Source: a virus. From it: a DNA stretch of 37,093 nucleotides. The stretch is taken from IMG/VR virus record IMGVR_UViG_3300001749_000011, positions 1 through 37,093 of that record; one strand, given 5' to 3'. The notes below the pieces were generated by a model. That model did no database searches. It saw nothing but the letters and a program-made list of their open reading frames with translations, and was not told the origin of the DNA. The position numbers and the translations under genes were made by a program. Below are positions 36,527 through 37,093 of this stretch, piece by piece. Positions within the stretch are counted from its first letter, which is position 1, and each line of letters begins with the position of its first letter.

Positions 36527-37093
36527 TTATTTAACTCCTTCATTATTCCTTCCTGTATTACATTTCATACATAGAACTCTTAAATTATCGAATTTATTGC
36601 TCCCACCTTTTGATATAGGTATAATATGGTCAATTTGTAATTCTGTATTTTTTGAAGTTTTACCACATATTTGACACCTATATTTATCCCTTTGTAATAC
36701 TCTCATTCTTAATGAATTGCTTATTTTACTTCTACCATGCTCATTAGGTAATTTTATTTTATAGTTATCCCCTAATACTATTTTTATAATTTCAGAAGGA
36801 ACTTTTTTTAATATATTTGCTATTGCTATTTCCATTTTTGGTCCTCCAAATTTTTTAGTATATTTAAATATATCTTTTATCCCTATCCATTTCCTATTAA
36901 GGAAATATATCTTATCATCTTTCTGAAATTTATTTAATATTTCAATTACTTTCTCTCTTTTTATTTCTGTATCTATTGCCATAAATATTGTAGATATTTC
37001 ATAAATACCTATAACATTACTATATTCATTAGTTAATAAATATAAAAATAATGTTTTCTCGTCAGTATTTAAATCTTCAATATAATCATCTCT
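36527..37093 (-). CDS. Winged-helix (replisome-organiser-like) HNH protein, N terminus outside the window
   Basis: The frame is open to the window edge (189 codons visible), so the start is missing; the internal ATG at 36982 is not the true start. Residues read first (DDYIEDLNTDEKTLFLYLLT, then NEYSNVIGIYEIS) match the winged-helix opening of the gene at 26728-27555, including FLYLLTN. VIEILNKFQKDDKIYFLNRK continues that domain. The C-terminal part is an HNH nuclease: RDKYRCQICG, LQIDHIIPISKGG, NLRVLCMKCN with the CX2C pairs. I infer a phage replication-type DNA-binding protein with an HNH nuclease. Confidence 0.85.
   Translation of the reverse strand, partial: RDDYIEDLNTDEKTLFLYLLTNEYSNVIGIYEISTIFMAIDTEIKREKVIEILNKFQKDDKIYFLNRKWIGIKDIFKYTKKFGGPKMEIAIANILKKVPSEIIKIVLGDNYKIKLPNEHGRSKISNSLRMRVLQRDKYRCQICGKTSKNTELQIDHIIPISKGGSNKFDNLRVLCMKCNTGRNNEGVK

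Overview
The window looks like a large part of one tailed-phage (siphovirus-like) genome or prophage of a bacterial host. It is AT-rich and uses the standard bacterial code: TGA is a stop and forms ATGA/TGATG gene overlaps. Almost every gene starts behind a Shine-Dalgarno sequence of the AAAGGAG type. All convincing genes lie on the minus strand, so transcription runs from high to low coordinates. I see no integrase, CI-type repressor, tRNA or CRISPR array, and both window ends cut through genes. The host cannot be named from the sequence.

Reading with transcription: 37093-24420 is the early and middle region. It holds dozens of small, tightly packed genes: a winged-helix/HNH protein cut by the window edge, small zinc-binding proteins, a free-standing HNH endonuclease, a DUF6166-like protein, a ribbon-helix-helix protein, a RecB/Cas4-like nuclease, an OB-fold protein with an SSB-like tail, a DnaD-type replisome organiser, a second PD-(D/E)XK nuclease and a Gp37/Gp68 (DUF5131) CX3CX2C protein. 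Three sigma70-like promoters are readable here (36451-36479, 33704-33732, 32102-32130). Several GC-rich hairpins sit between a stop codon and the next Shine-Dalgarno.

24288-17385 holds a 3D-domain cell-wall protein behind a structured leader, the terminase subunits, a membrane-anchored C39-like cysteine peptidase, the portal, an SPP1 gp7/MuF-like protein and a Com-like zinc ribbon. After a terminator-like hairpin come a protease-scaffold fusion (XkdF-like) and the major capsid protein (15446-14430).

The most unusual part is 14275-10028: five co-oriented sugar genes (a short UDP-sugar-dehydrogenase-like protein, a methyltransferase, an SDR epimerase/dehydratase and two glycosyltransferases) placed between the major capsid gene and the connector genes. 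The last glycosyltransferase carries a C-terminal segment that resembles the N-terminal half of the next gene product, a C2H2 zinc-finger protein. I infer that the cassette makes and attaches a sugar, possibly to the virion. 9760-1 is a standard connector and tail module: a connector with an inserted beta-sandwich, gp10-like protein, tail terminator, tail tube, tail chaperone with a probable +1 frameshift, short tape measure, tail-tip proteins and a long fibre with fibronectin-like and propeller-like parts.
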